DNA from: Escherichia ruysiae
GTDB taxonomy: Bacteria; Pseudomonadota; Gammaproteobacteria; Enterobacterales; Enterobacteriaceae
Assembly: GCF_031323975.1 (NCBI RefSeq)
Contig: NZ_JAVIWS010000001.1
Location: forward strand, 1,426,001-1,490,000
DNA length: 64,000 bases
Direction: 5' to 3'
The position numbers and the translations under genes were made by a program. Below the pieces are notes generated by a model. That model was not told where the DNA came from. It worked only from the letters and a program-made list of their open reading frames with translations, and searched no databases. Below are positions 63,944 through 64,000 of this stretch, piece after piece (position 1 is the stretch's first letter; each line of letters begins with the position of its first letter).

Positions 63944-64000
63944 TTTCGTTGTGAATGTTACTTGCTTGCGAAGTTATCATTTTGAAACCTAAATCAGGTA

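Overview
This window is a chromosomal segment of Escherichia coli or a very close Escherichia relative. Gene content, order and protein lengths from ffh to gutM match the E. coli K-12 backbone (ffh-ypjD-yfjD-grpE-nadK-recN-bamE-rnfH-ratA-smpB-ssrA, then csiD-lhgO-gabDTP-csiR through stpA, alaE, nrdHIEF, proVWX, ygaZH, emrRAB, luxS, gshA, the arg/ser tRNA cluster, csrA, alaS, recX, recA, pncC, mltB and srlAEBD-gutM). It is not K-12: several blocks differ from that strain, and ygaY, a pseudogene in K-12, is intact. All comparisons with K-12 are from memory, not from an alignment.

Layout. 1-9032 is conserved housekeeping: signal recognition particle (partial ffh), DnaK co-chaperone grpE, NAD kinase, SOS-induced recN with two LexA boxes, outer-membrane assembly lipoprotein bamE, the rnfH/ratA pair, and the trans-translation pair smpB/tmRNA. 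9033-16120 is an accessory block just 3' of tmRNA, a classical integration site, but no integrase remains. It holds a YedK-type SRAP protein convergent with a second umuDC-type operon (DNA polymerase V) under its own LexA box, an IS150-like transposase fragment, a YadA-type trimeric autotransporter in very AT-rich DNA, unassigned gene debris, and a frameshifted IS3-family (IS407-group) element that ends about 230 bp before csiD. 16351-23775 is the glutarate/L-2-hydroxyglutarate/GABA operon with its repressor. 23776-27912 carries small stress and nucleoid genes.

27968-29821 is an accessory divergent pair (MocR-type regulator and AhpD-like CxxC protein) between ygaM and nrdH. 30030-37432 holds the manganese/iron class Ib ribonucleotide reductase operon and the ProU osmoprotectant importer. 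37621-43466 is efflux and export: ygaY, the valine exporter ygaZH and emrRAB. 43724-48702 is another accessory block, between emrB and luxS: a two-gene RNA end-healing and sealing operon (RNA ligase plus HD-phosphatase/polynucleotide kinase) followed by a classical autotransporter. From 48821 the backbone resumes: luxS, the sRNA MicA, gshA, yqaAB, five tandem tRNA-Arg genes plus tRNA-Ser, csrA, alaS, recX-recA, pncC, an unassigned 82-residue membrane protein, mltB, and the sorbitol operon.

The most interesting items are the RNA-repair operon; the extra SOS module (SRAP plus PolV-like UmuDC with an altered clamp-binding motif); the trimeric adhesin with recently duplicated stalk repeats; and the MocR/AhpD-like pair. 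No CRISPR array, rRNA or complete prophage was seen.
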